NCBI GenBank assembly: GCA_024401745.1 | Contig: JAKSKK010000005.1 | Coordinates: 1 to 64,000, forward strand | DNA: 64,000 nt | Source of the DNA: Bacteroidales bacterium | GTDB lineage: Bacteria > Bacteroidota > Bacteroidia > Bacteroidales > UBA932 | Reading direction: 5' to 3' | In this document: in pieces, positions 7,635 through 15,532 of the stretch | Layout of the letters: every line of letters starts with the position of its first letter | How positions within the stretch are numbered: position 1 is the first letter of the stretch | Position numbers and translations under genes: made by a program | The notes under the pieces: model-generated | Databases searched by the model: none | What the model was told of the DNA's origin: nothing | Seen by the model: the letters and a program-made list of their open reading frames with translations, nothing else

Positions 7635-7646
7635 AATTCACTGATT

Positions 7647-8117
7647 ATGGCAGAAATACACTACATGAGCCAGGAAGGCCTGGACAATTTGAAGAAGGAA
7701 CTTGCTGAGGCTCTCGCCCAGCGTCCCGTCATCGCGGCAGCCATCGCCGAGGCACGCGAGAAGGGAGACTTGTCAGAGAACGCGGAATACGAGTCGGCAC
7801 GTGAGGCACAGGGCCTCCTCGAACTCAACATATCAAAGCTCCAGAACCTGGTTGCAAGCGCAAAGGTCGTGGATGCATCACAGGTCAGCACCGACAAGGT
7901 CGGCATGCTCAACACCGTCAAGGTAAAGCACCTCGGCAACGGTCGCGAGATGGTATTCACCATCGTCGGCGAGTCAGAGGCCGATTTCTCCAAGGGCAAG
8001 CTCGCCTCCACCACTCCCATCGCCAAGGCCCTGATGGGTCACAGCAAGGGTGAGACCGTGGAAGCTCAGGCACCCGCAGGCGTCATCAAGTTCGAAATTC
8101 TCGACATCACACTCTAA
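7647..8117 (+). CDS. greA: Transcription elongation factor GreA
   Basis: GreA rescues backtracked RNA polymerase by inserting its N-terminal coiled coil into the secondary channel and stimulating cleavage of the nascent RNA. The 156-residue length is standard. The N-terminal coiled coil contains the family pattern REKGDLSENAEYESAREAQG in two parts (REKGDLSENAEY, about 38-49), which holds the acidic tip residues D and E. The C-terminal FKBP-like half ends with STTPIAKALMGHSKGETVEAQAP. The stop codon overlaps the next start by one base (TAATG), implying translational coupling with the HIT gene. The leader holds a strong hairpin. A DksA-like protein that targets the same polymerase channel is encoded 5 kb away. 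Confidence 0.97.
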   Translation: MAEIHYMSQEGLDNLKKELAEALAQRPVIAAAIAEAREKGDLSENAEYESAREAQGLLELNISKLQNLVASAKVVDASQVSTDKVGMLNTVKVKHLGNGREMVFTIVGESEADFSKGKLASTTPIAKALMGHSKGETVEAQAPAGVIKFEILDITL

Positions 8118-8521
8118 TGGCAACAATTTTCACAAGGATCGCCAAAGGCGAGATTCCTTCCTACAAAGTCGCAGAGTCCGACGAGTTCTACGCATTCCTC
8201 GACATCAGCCCTCTGGCAACAGGCCATACCCTGGTGATCCCCAAGAACGTCGAAGACGACTACATCTTCCATCTTGACGAGAAGACCTACGAAGGTCTCT
8301 GGGCATTCGCCCACAAGGTAGCCGTCGCCATCAAGGCCGCCATCCCCTGCCAACGTGTAGGCGTGGCAGTGCTGGGAATGGAAGTTCCCCACACCCACAT
8401 CCACCTTGTTCCGCTCCAGACCGAGGGCGACCTCGACTTCCGCAAGGAGCACCTCTGCCCCAGCGCCGAGCAGCAGGCACAGACAGCAGCATCCATACTC
8501 GCAGAATATGAAAAATTATAA
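8117..8521 (+). CDS. HIT family hydrolase
   Basis: Histidine-triad proteins hydrolyse nucleoside phosphoramidates and related AMP conjugates in the cytosol. The 134-residue protein starts with IFTRIAKGEIPSYKV, the usual HINT-like opening, and carries the triad PHTHIHLVPL with H92, H94 and H96. The physiological substrate is unknown. The ATG shares one base with the greA stop, and the last 14 bases overlap the following lipoprotein gene, so greA, this gene and the lipoprotein form a compact operon. Confidence 0.93.
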   Translation: MATIFTRIAKGEIPSYKVAESDEFYAFLDISPLATGHTLVIPKNVEDDYIFHLDEKTYEGLWAFAHKVAVAIKAAIPCQRVGVAVLGMEVPHTHIHLVPLQTEGDLDFRKEHLCPSAEQQAQTAASILAEYEKL

Positions 8522-9605
8522 GATACTCGCGCTTGCACTCTCTGTGCTCGCGCTCTCTTCATGTGGCCAGAAGGCACATATCAAGGGTAAGATCGCAGGC
8601 GCCGACAACGCCCAGCTCATTGTCAAGGAGCTGAACATCAACACATACAATGTCCTCGACACCATCAAGACAGCTGCCGACGGTTCGTTCGCATATGCAG
8701 TGAACGTCTCAGAGGGCCAGCCTGAGTTCGTGTACCTGTTCTACAAGGACACCCGCGTCGCAGCCCTGCTCCTCCAGAACGGTGAGGTGGCCAAGGTCGA
8801 GGCCGACACTCTCGGCAACTACAGCGTCGAGGGTTCCAAGGGCTCCGAGGAGCTCCAGAAGGTCGAGAAGTCATACTCCGACTTCATCAAGGAGGTCATT
8901 GCCGCCGACGAAGACAGCAAGGCAGTCACCAGCGCCTACATCAAGCACTACCGCGAATGCGTCAAGTACGTGATGAGCAATCCGTTCTCGATGACCTGCG
9001 TACCTGTGCTCTACGAGCAGCTCAACGGTCTGCCCATCTTCGCACAGAACACCGACGCTCTGCATTTCCGCAGCGTATGCGACTCCCTGAAGACCATCTA
9101 TCCCGAGTCTCGTTTCGTGAAGGCTCTCGACAAGGAGGCAGCCCGCCGCGAGCAGCTTCTCTTCCTCAACAACAGCATCCAGGCAGCCGAAGTGCAGGGC
9201 TATCCCAACATCGCCCTTCCCAACGAAAAAGGTGAGAAGGTCAGCCTCAGCAGCCTCGACGCAAAATGCATCATGATACATTTCTGGGACTCTTCTGACA
9301 ACACGCATTCGATGTTCAACAACGACGTGCTCCTTCCCGTCTACAACGAGTTCCATTCAAAGGGCTTCGAGATCTACTCTGTATGCCTCGACGTCAACAA
9401 GGCACAGTGGGCTTCAGTCGTGAAGTCACAGAATCTGCCCTGGATCAACGTCAATGACGGCCAGGGTGCCTATTCACCTGCTGTTTCACTCTACGGAGTC
9501 GACACCATACCTACAGCATTCCTCATCGCAGACGGCGACCTTGTCCTTGAGCCTATCGAGGGCATCAACGGTCTGAGAAAGGAACTTGCAAAGAGATTGC
9601 ACTAA
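8508..9605 (+). CDS. Thioredoxin-fold lipoprotein (DUF4369/TlpA-like) lacking the CxxC motif
   Basis: This 365-residue protein has a lipoprotein signal (ALSSC, lipidated C19). The N-terminal half (about 25-120) matches the DUF4369 type found ahead of TlpA-like domains in Bacteroidota (KGKIAGADNAQLIVKEL). The C-terminal 140 residues have a thioredoxin/AhpC-like fold with the cis-proline loop (DTIPTAFLIADG). However, the active-site region that should read WCxxC is W260-D-S-S-D-N-T-H, without either Cys. It is therefore unlikely to be a disulfide reductase and may have a binding or structural role at the cell envelope. The start at 8508 gives the lipoprotein signal and overlaps the HIT gene by 14 bases. 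Confidence 0.8.
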   Translation: MKNYKILALALSVLALSSCGQKAHIKGKIAGADNAQLIVKELNINTYNVLDTIKTAADGSFAYAVNVSEGQPEFVYLFYKDTRVAALLLQNGEVAKVEADTLGNYSVEGSKGSEELQKVEKSYSDFIKEVIAADEDSKAVTSAYIKHYRECVKYVMSNPFSMTCVPVLYEQLNGLPIFAQNTDALHFRSVCDSLKTIYPESRFVKALDKEAARREQLLFLNNSIQAAEVQGYPNIALPNEKGEKVSLSSLDAKCIMIHFWDSSDNTHSMFNNDVLLPVYNEFHSKGFEIYSVCLDVNKAQWASVVKSQNLPWINVNDGQGAYSPAVSLYGVDTIPTAFLIADGDLVLEPIEGINGLRKELAKRLH

Positions 9606-9613
9606 GACCTGAA

Positions 9614-10492
9614 TCACTGAAGTTCATTCAGTATCTCGCGGCAACGTGATTCGTCTGCCGCGAGATTTTTTTTGAGCTCGTCGAGAGAGCCGAAGCGCTG
9701 CTCGGCACGAAGACGTGCGACGAACTCGATGCCCATCTCCTGTCCGTAGATTTCCTGGGCAAAGTCGAGAATATGGGTTTCGACTGTCAGGGCGGAGCCG
9801 CCCACGGTGGGGCGCATGCCGATGTTGGTCATGCCCCAGTGCTCTTCGCCGCCCAGGCGCACCTTCACAAGGTACACGCCGTTACCGGGAATCTGCTTGA
9901 GGGGGTCGCTGACTGACATGTTGGCGGTGGGGTAGCCGAGGGTGCGGCCGATCTTGTTGCCATGTACGATGGTGCTGCTCAGCGGGTAGCGGTAGCCCAG
10001 CATGGCGTTCGCCTCCCCTATCCTGCCCTCCATCAGCGCCCTGCGTATCTTCGTAGAAGATATAGGGGAGCTGCTGCAATCAGCAACAATCGGGGCAAGC
10101 CCGATTGCCCTGGCTACAATGGCGGTGGCCTCGGGGGTGAGGAGGTCGGAGCCGATGCGGTTGTCGTAGCCGATGACTACGGCGCTGGCCCCATAGCTGG
10201 TCTTCAGGAGCTGAAGGTACTGCGCCGTGGTAAGAGCGGCGAACTGCGGCGTGAACTCCACATATTCAACCTTGTCGACGCCTGCGGCCAGCAGCAGCGC
10301 ACGCTTCTCCTCTGGAGAATTAAGCAGGCGCAGAGAGTCAGCGTCCTGCCCCAGCACCATGCGCGGGTGCTGAGTAAAAGTTATGACAATCGCCTCCTGC
10401 CCCATTTCGCGGGCGCAGGAGACGAGTGTATCGAGTACTTGACGGTGCCCGAGATGGACACCGTCGAAAAAGCCTGTCGCTATTACAGCCAT
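9614..10492 (-). CDS. ribF: Bifunctional riboflavin kinase / FAD synthetase
   Basis: RibF converts riboflavin to FMN and then to FAD. The 292-residue protein has the N-terminal nucleotidyltransferase domain with FFDGVHLGH (8-16), the HIGH-like motif of FAD synthetases, and a second signature SSTKIR. The C-terminal flavokinase domain carries VHGNKIGRTLGYPTANM with the PTAN motif. The length is typical, slightly short at the C-terminus. The ATG overlaps the end of glgP by 10 bases, so it is probably co-transcribed at the end of the glycogen cluster. A terminator of the opposite gene is embedded in its last 20 codons. Confidence 0.95.
   Translation of the reverse strand: MAVIATGFFDGVHLGHRQVLDTLVSCAREMGQEAIVITFTQHPRMVLGQDADSLRLLNSPEEKRALLLAAGVDKVEYVEFTPQFAALTTAQYLQLLKTSYGASAVVIGYDNRIGSDLLTPEATAIVARAIGLAPIVADCSSSPISSTKIRRALMEGRIGEANAMLGYRYPLSSTIVHGNKIGRTLGYPTANMSVSDPLKQIPGNGVYLVKVRLGGEEHWGMTNIGMRPTVGGSALTVETHILDFAQEIYGQEMGIEFVARLRAEQRFGSLDELKKNLAADESRCREILNELQ
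9633..9673 (+). terminator. Intrinsic terminator of the greA operon, inside ribF
   Basis: ATCTCGCGGCA (9633-9643) pairs perfectly with TGCCGCGAGAT (9656-9666), and eight T residues follow (9666-9673). On the plus strand this is a strong terminator 28 bases past the lipoprotein stop. The same bases encode residues near the C-terminus of ribF on the minus strand (KKNLAADESRC). Confidence 0.85.
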
Positions 10493-13041
10493 TTAACCAG
10501 AGGGAAGTCCTGACGGTGAGGCAGTCTGGGATTCCTGGGATAGATCCTGGTTCCTACCTGATACATACCGGTCCTCTCGGGAAGGATGGTGGCGACGAAG
10601 GTGGCGACACCGTTCTCCACGCCGGTAAGCTCATACTGGCAGACCTCCTGGATGTGGAGCTTGCCCTTCTTGTCTGAAGAGGTGAAGAGCATCTCGACTC
10701 CTATGTCCTCGGGCTTGATGCGGCCAAGGTCGATCTTGACCTCGCTGGTGAGCATGTTGTCCTGTGAGAGGGTGTATGACGCTGCGGGCTGGGTGTAGGA
10801 GACGATCCTCATGTTGTTCCACTCAGAAGCCACGCCCTGCTTCCATGCTGCAAGCTCGCGGGCAATCTTGTTGTCATCGGCAGAGAGCTCGCCGAAGCGC
10901 TTGCTCTGAGGGATGTAGTACTGGTTGCAGTAGTCGGTGAGCATACGGTTGGTGGTGAAGTTGGAGGCTACCTTCGCGATGGTGTTCTTGATGTAGCCGA
11001 TCCACTCTGAAGAGCGTCCGCTCTTTGCGTCCACATTGTAGTATGCAGGTGCTATCTCGTTCTCGATGGTAGCGTAGATGGTAGCTGAATCGAGCTCGTT
11101 CTGGTAGTTCTGGTCGTCGTAGGTGCGCTCCTGTGCAAGTGCCCAGCCGGCGCCTTCCTTGTAACCCTCGACCCACCATCCGTCAAGCACTGAGAAGTGC
11201 ATTACGCCGTTCATGGCAGCCTTCTCGCCTGAGGTACCTGATGCCTCCTGAGGACGGGTAGGATTGTTGAGCCATACGTCCACACCCTGCACGAGGCGCT
11301 TTGCAAGCGTGATGTCGTAGCCGGGAACGAAGACGATCTTTCCGAGGAACCTGTCTTCCTTCGAGATCTCGATGATCCTCTTGATGAGGTCCTGGCCACC
11401 GCCGTCTGCGGGGTGAGCCTTTCCTGCGAAGAGGAACTGTACTGGACGCTCGGGGTTGTTCACGATCGCGTCAAGCCTGTCGAGGTCGCTGAAGAGGAGG
11501 GTCGCACGCTTGTAGGTAGCGAAGCGGCGGGCGAATCCTATGGTGAGGACGTCGTCACGCAGGCGCTCCTTGATGGTGACTATCTGGCTGGGAGTGTAGT
11601 GAGCGCTCATGGAAGGATCGGAGAGGCGCTCGCATACATACTTCACGAGGTCGCTCTTGACCGACTTGCGTACATCCCAGATGTCCTCGTCGCTCACGCG
11701 GTAGATACCGTTGAAGCAGTCCTTGTTGTAGTGATGGGTATGGAACTCGGGGCCGAATACTGAACCCTGGAGCTTCTTCATCTCCTTTGAGCACCAGGTA
11801 GGATAGTGCACACCGTTGGTGACGTAGCTGATGTAGAGCTCCTCGGGGAGATAACCGGGATACATGTTGGTGAAGATGTCCTGGCTGACCTTGCCGTGCA
11901 GCATGCTCACGCCGTTCACGTTCTGTGAAAGGTTGGCTGCGAGTATGCTCATCGAGAACTTCTCGTCGTAGTTCTCTGCATCCACCTTGCCGAGCTGCAT
12001 CATCTGACGCCAGTCGATGCCGAAGCGCTGGGGATAGTGACCGAGGTAGCGGCCGAGCATCTCCTCAGAGAAGGCGTCGTGTCCTGCGGGCACGGGGGTA
12101 TGGGTGGTGAAGAGGCCTGAAGAGCGTACGAGCTCTACTGCCTCGTTGTATGAAAGATTGCCTTCCTGCATGTACTCGCGGAGTCTTTCGAGACCTGCGA
12201 ATGCGGCATGACCCTCGTTGTAGTGGTAGATGGTGGGGCTGAGGCCGAGCACGCGGAGAGCGCGGACGCCGCCGATGCCGAGGAGAATCTCCTGCTTCAG
12301 ACGGTTCTCCCAGTCGCCACCATAGAGCTGATGGGTCACCTGACGGTCCTCGGGGCTGTTGGCCTCGAAGTCGGTGTCGAGGAGGTATAGGTCGGTACGG
12401 CCGACTGCCACCTTCCAGATGCGTGCGTGCATCTGACGGCCGGGAAGCTGCATGCTTACGCTGAGCCAGTCACCGTTCTCGTCGAGCACGGGCTCTGCAG
12501 GAATCTTGAGGAAATCCTGTGCGTCATATTCTGCCACCTGGTTGCCCTGAGGTGTGAGGCGCTGTGTGAAATATCCATAGCGATACAGAAGGCCGACTGC
12601 AACGAGGTTCACGTTCATGTCGGAGGTCTCCTTGAGGTAGTCGCCGGCGAGGATGCCGAGACCGCCTGAATAGATCTTGAGCGAGGTGTCAAGACCGTAC
12701 TCCATACAGAAGTAACCTACTGAAGGCTCGGTACGCTTTGACTTGAGAGCCATGTACTGCTCGAATTCCTTCATCACTGCCGCAAGGCGTGAGAGGAAGT
12801 CACTGTCCTTTGCAAGCTCCTTGTATCTCTTGAGGCTCACCTTGTCCAATATCTCCATCGGATTGTGGCCTGACTTATGCCAAAGATCTGCGTCGACGGT
12901 CTTGAACAGTGCCTTAGCACTGTCGTTCCAGCACCACCAGAGGTTCTTGCACAGGGTCTCAAGTCCTGTGAGTTCCTCGGGGAGATGGCGTGTGACCATC
13001 ACGCTTTTCCACACTGGGGTTTCCATGTCGTTTCTGTTCAT
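10483..13041 (-). CDS. glgP: Alpha-glucan (glycogen) phosphorylase, GT35
   Basis: This enzyme releases glucose-1-phosphate from alpha-1,4-glucan ends using pyridoxal phosphate. The 852-residue protein belongs to the shorter, Thermotoga-like alpha-glucan phosphorylase group. The N-terminus (TCKNLWWCWN-like segment near residue 33) and the Rossmann region with KAHPADGGGQDLIKRI are typical. The PLP-binding Lys is K607 in EASGTSGEKAAMNG, a variant of the usual EASGTGNMKF. It lies 3 bases after the GH57 gene and overlaps ribF by 10 bases. Together with the debranching enzyme it would drain stored glycogen to glucose-1-phosphate. ATGs at 13041 and 13026 are both possible starts; I kept the first because it fits the tight spacing. 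Confidence 0.95.
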   Translation of the reverse strand: MNRNDMETPVWKSVMVTRHLPEELTGLETLCKNLWWCWNDSAKALFKTVDADLWHKSGHNPMEILDKVSLKRYKELAKDSDFLSRLAAVMKEFEQYMALKSKRTEPSVGYFCMEYGLDTSLKIYSGGLGILAGDYLKETSDMNVNLVAVGLLYRYGYFTQRLTPQGNQVAEYDAQDFLKIPAEPVLDENGDWLSVSMQLPGRQMHARIWKVAVGRTDLYLLDTDFEANSPEDRQVTHQLYGGDWENRLKQEILLGIGGVRALRVLGLSPTIYHYNEGHAAFAGLERLREYMQEGNLSYNEAVELVRSSGLFTTHTPVPAGHDAFSEEMLGRYLGHYPQRFGIDWRQMMQLGKVDAENYDEKFSMSILAANLSQNVNGVSMLHGKVSQDIFTNMYPGYLPEELYISYVTNGVHYPTWCSKEMKKLQGSVFGPEFHTHHYNKDCFNGIYRVSDEDIWDVRKSVKSDLVKYVCERLSDPSMSAHYTPSQIVTIKERLRDDVLTIGFARRFATYKRATLLFSDLDRLDAIVNNPERPVQFLFAGKAHPADGGGQDLIKRIIEISKEDRFLGKIVFVPGYDITLAKRLVQGVDVWLNNPTRPQEASGTSGEKAAMNGVMHFSVLDGWWVEGYKEGAGWALAQERTYDDQNYQNELDSATIYATIENEIAPAYYNVDAKSGRSSEWIGYIKNTIAKVASNFTTNRMLTDYCNQYYIPQSKRFGELSADDNKIARELAAWKQGVASEWNNMRIVSYTQPAASYTLSQDNMLTSEVKIDLGRIKPEDIGVEMLFTSSDKKGKLHIQEVCQYELTGVENGVATFVATILPERTGMYQVGTRIYPRNPRLPHRQDFPLVKWL

Positions 13042-13044
13042 ATA

Positions 13045-14238
13045 CTATTGTTTTTCTGCAATTGCGTTGTTTACTCTTATGATGAAGTCGCTGAGGACGT
13101 TCATGTAGTTGATGAATGCCTCGTAAGGGGTGTCGTAGGGGTTGAACCTCTGATGTATCTCGCCGTCTGAGAAGAACTTGGTGCACATGTAGTACAGGTG
13201 ATCGCTCTCCTGGAGATGGCCGTAGTCTGCCCACAGCATGGGATCGGCGAGGATGCTGAGCTTCTCCTCGAGGCCGTAGAGCTTGTTGAATGCGTCCTGC
13301 TGGAGCTCGTTTCCGAGCCATGCGCTGAGGTCGCGCTCCTCGTCGGCCCATGAGATGGGCTGAGGAACTGAAAGATCAGCCACGGGCTTGAGCTTCCTGG
13401 TAGCCTCAGAAGGTGTCACGAACTGGAATCCGCCGCCGAGGACAGCCTTGGGAAGGGCCTTCATGAAGTCGAAGATGCCGGTATCCTCGCTCTGGTGCTC
13501 GCCGAAGGTCTCGTAGTCCATGAAGAGGTTGAGGATGTCGCCCTCTGCCTCAGAAGCCCACTGGGTGAACTTCTCGGAGGTAAGAGGCCAGCCCTGCCAG
13601 CCGCTGTCTGAGAAGCGGAATGCGATGTCGTCAGAGAGTCCGTAGTTGCGCAGGAGCAGGCTGAGGTCGCTCCTGAAGTCGCAGCTGTATACATAGTTGG
13701 GGCTCTTCCAGCCCATGATGTGACGGGCACCCTCGGTAAGCATGGTCTTGAAGCCCATGTCGCGGACCTTGGCACCTATCTGGTCAGAGTAGATGAGCTC
13801 GGTGTTGCGGAAGGCCTTGGGAGTCACGCCGAAGTAGTGCTCGATGGCGGTCTTGTGCTTGAGTACCTGGTGCTCGAACTCAGCCTCTGAGCCAAGGGCG
13901 GCCAGAGAGTGGTAGTAGGTCTCGCAGAGGAACTCCACGCAGCCGGTCTCGGCCAGGGCGCGGAAGCTGTCGATCACCTCCGGTGCATAGCGGTCGAACT
14001 GCTCGAGGGCGGTTCCGCTGATGGAGAAGGCAACCTTGAACTTGCCCTTCTGCTCCTTGATCTGCTCAAGAAGGAGCTCGTTCATGGGCAGATAGCATTT
14101 CTGCGCTATCCTCTTGAGGATGGTGCGGTTGGCAAAGTCGTCGTAGTAATGTGAGTCCTTGCCGATATCAAAAAACCTGTAAAGACGGAGCCTGGTAGGC
14201 TGATGTACCTGGAAATACAGACAGATTGACTTCTTCAT
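13045..14238 (-). CDS. Glycoside hydrolase family 57 alpha-amylase-like protein
   Basis: This 397-residue protein matches family GH57, whose members include alpha-amylases and 4-alpha-glucanotransferases acting on alpha-glucans. The first motif HQP is present near residue 13 (YFQVHQPTRLRLY). A second region holds VEFLCETYYHSLA, the likely nucleophile Glu is in FRNTELIYSDQIG, and the acid/base Asp is in MDYETFGEHQ. No signal peptide is seen, so it is cytoplasmic and would act on intracellular glycogen rather than dietary starch. It sits between the GT-B glycogen synthase-like gene (1-base gap) and glgP (3-base gap). The same GH57 protein accompanies glycogen genes in many Bacteroidales. Whether it hydrolyses or transfers is not decidable here. 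Confidence 0.9.
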   Translation of the reverse strand: MKKSICLYFQVHQPTRLRLYRFFDIGKDSHYYDDFANRTILKRIAQKCYLPMNELLLEQIKEQKGKFKVAFSISGTALEQFDRYAPEVIDSFRALAETGCVEFLCETYYHSLAALGSEAEFEHQVLKHKTAIEHYFGVTPKAFRNTELIYSDQIGAKVRDMGFKTMLTEGARHIMGWKSPNYVYSCDFRSDLSLLLRNYGLSDDIAFRFSDSGWQGWPLTSEKFTQWASEAEGDILNLFMDYETFGEHQSEDTGIFDFMKALPKAVLGGGFQFVTPSEATRKLKPVADLSVPQPISWADEERDLSAWLGNELQQDAFNKLYGLEEKLSILADPMLWADYGHLQESDHLYYMCTKFFSDGEIHQRFNPYDTPYEAFINYMNVLSDFIIRVNNAIAEKQ

Positions 14239-14239
14239 A

Positions 14240-15532
14240 TCATTGATTTATTACTGATTCATAAACTTTCTTGAGCTTTGCGCAGGCGCCTGTCCACTTG
14301 AGCTCGTTGACTTCGTCGAATCCCTGCTTTGTGGCAAAGTCTGCAAGTGCCGGATACTGCAGCAGGGCGTAGATGTCGTCGGCCATGGCGTCGACATCCC
14401 AGAAATCGACCTTGAGGGCGTACTTGAGCACCTCCGCAGCACCTGACTGGTGCGAGATGATCGAAGGCACGTTGGAACGCATCGCCTCAAGGGGAGAGAT
14501 ACCGAAAGGCTCGGAAACCGAAGGCATGATGTACACGTCGGACAGGGCGAACATCTTCTGCACTTCCTGGCCGCGGAGGAATCCGGTGAAGTGGAAGCGG
14601 TCTGATATGCCCAGACGTGCCACCTGACGGATGGCGCGCTGCATCATGTCGCCGCTGCCGGCCATCACGAAGCGGACGTTCTTCGTACGCTTGAGCACCT
14701 TTGCGGCAGCCTCGATGAAATACTCGGGACCCTTCTGGAAGGTGATGCGGCCAAGGAAGGTCACGACCTTGTCCTTGACTCCCCTCTCGACCTGAAGGTT
14801 CTCGCGGCCGCTGAAGTCCACTGCGTTGTGCACAGTGACTACCTTCGCGGGATCGATGCCGTATTTGTTGATGACAATGTTCCTGGTAAGGTCGGATACG
14901 GTGACCACGCGGTCAGCGGCCTCCATGCCGCGCTTCTCGATAGCGAATACGCGGGAGTCGACCATGTCGTCGGTACCGCGGTCGAACGAGGTGGCGTGCA
15001 CGTGTACGACGAGGGGCTTGCCGGTCAGTTCCTTTGCGGCGATGCCTGCAAGGTATGTGAGCCAGTCATGCGCGTGGATGACGTCGAACTCGCCGTCGTG
15101 CTGCATGGCGATGGTGCCGCCCACCTGGGCGTAGCGGCTCACCTCCTCGAGAAGGTTGGCGCCGTACTTGCCTGAGAACTTGAACTTCTGGCCGAAGCCG
15201 ATGGTGGTCTCGGTACGCTGCTCCTTCTTCATCTTCTCGATGGCCTCGAAATACTCCTCGGGGTCAACGTAGGGAACGATGTTGGAGTCGACGTTGATGA
15301 ACTTGACCTTGTCGATGAACTCGTCGACGGTGCTGGTCACGTGTGCGACGGCAACGTCGCTGGCGTTGATGATGGTGGTGCAGCTCTGGTCCTCGTCGCC
15401 TGAGGCGGAGGGCATGACGAACAGGGTCTGCACGTCATTGCGCGCAAGGCCTTCGACTATTCCTTTGCAGGCTGTTCCGAGACCGCCTGCGATGTGGGGA
15501 GGAAACTCCCATCCGAACATCAGAACTCTCAT
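14240..15532 (-). CDS. GT-B glycosyltransferase, glycogen synthase-like
   Basis: This 430-residue cytoplasmic glycosyltransferase has two Rossmann-like halves. The N-terminus MRVLMFGWEFPPHIAGGLG holds the Gly-rich acceptor/donor loop of starch and glycogen synthases. The C-terminal donor domain holds FLGRITFQKGPEYFIEA and the E-x7-E motif (SEPFGISPLEAM). It is shorter than classical GT5 GlgA and closer to GT4-type synthases. The position between the GH57 gene and the debranching enzyme gene, with glgB nearby, supports a role in glycogen elongation. The donor (ADP- or UDP-glucose) cannot be told; no glgC gene is in the window. The start overlaps the debranching enzyme stop by 4 bases (ATGA). 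Confidence 0.85.
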   Translation of the reverse strand: MRVLMFGWEFPPHIAGGLGTACKGIVEGLARNDVQTLFVMPSASGDEDQSCTTIINASDVAVAHVTSTVDEFIDKVKFINVDSNIVPYVDPEEYFEAIEKMKKEQRTETTIGFGQKFKFSGKYGANLLEEVSRYAQVGGTIAMQHDGEFDVIHAHDWLTYLAGIAAKELTGKPLVVHVHATSFDRGTDDMVDSRVFAIEKRGMEAADRVVTVSDLTRNIVINKYGIDPAKVVTVHNAVDFSGRENLQVERGVKDKVVTFLGRITFQKGPEYFIEAAAKVLKRTKNVRFVMAGSGDMMQRAIRQVARLGISDRFHFTGFLRGQEVQKMFALSDVYIMPSVSEPFGISPLEAMRSNVPSIISHQSGAAEVLKYALKVDFWDVDAMADDIYALLQYPALADFATKQGFDEVNELKWTGACAKLKKVYESVINQ

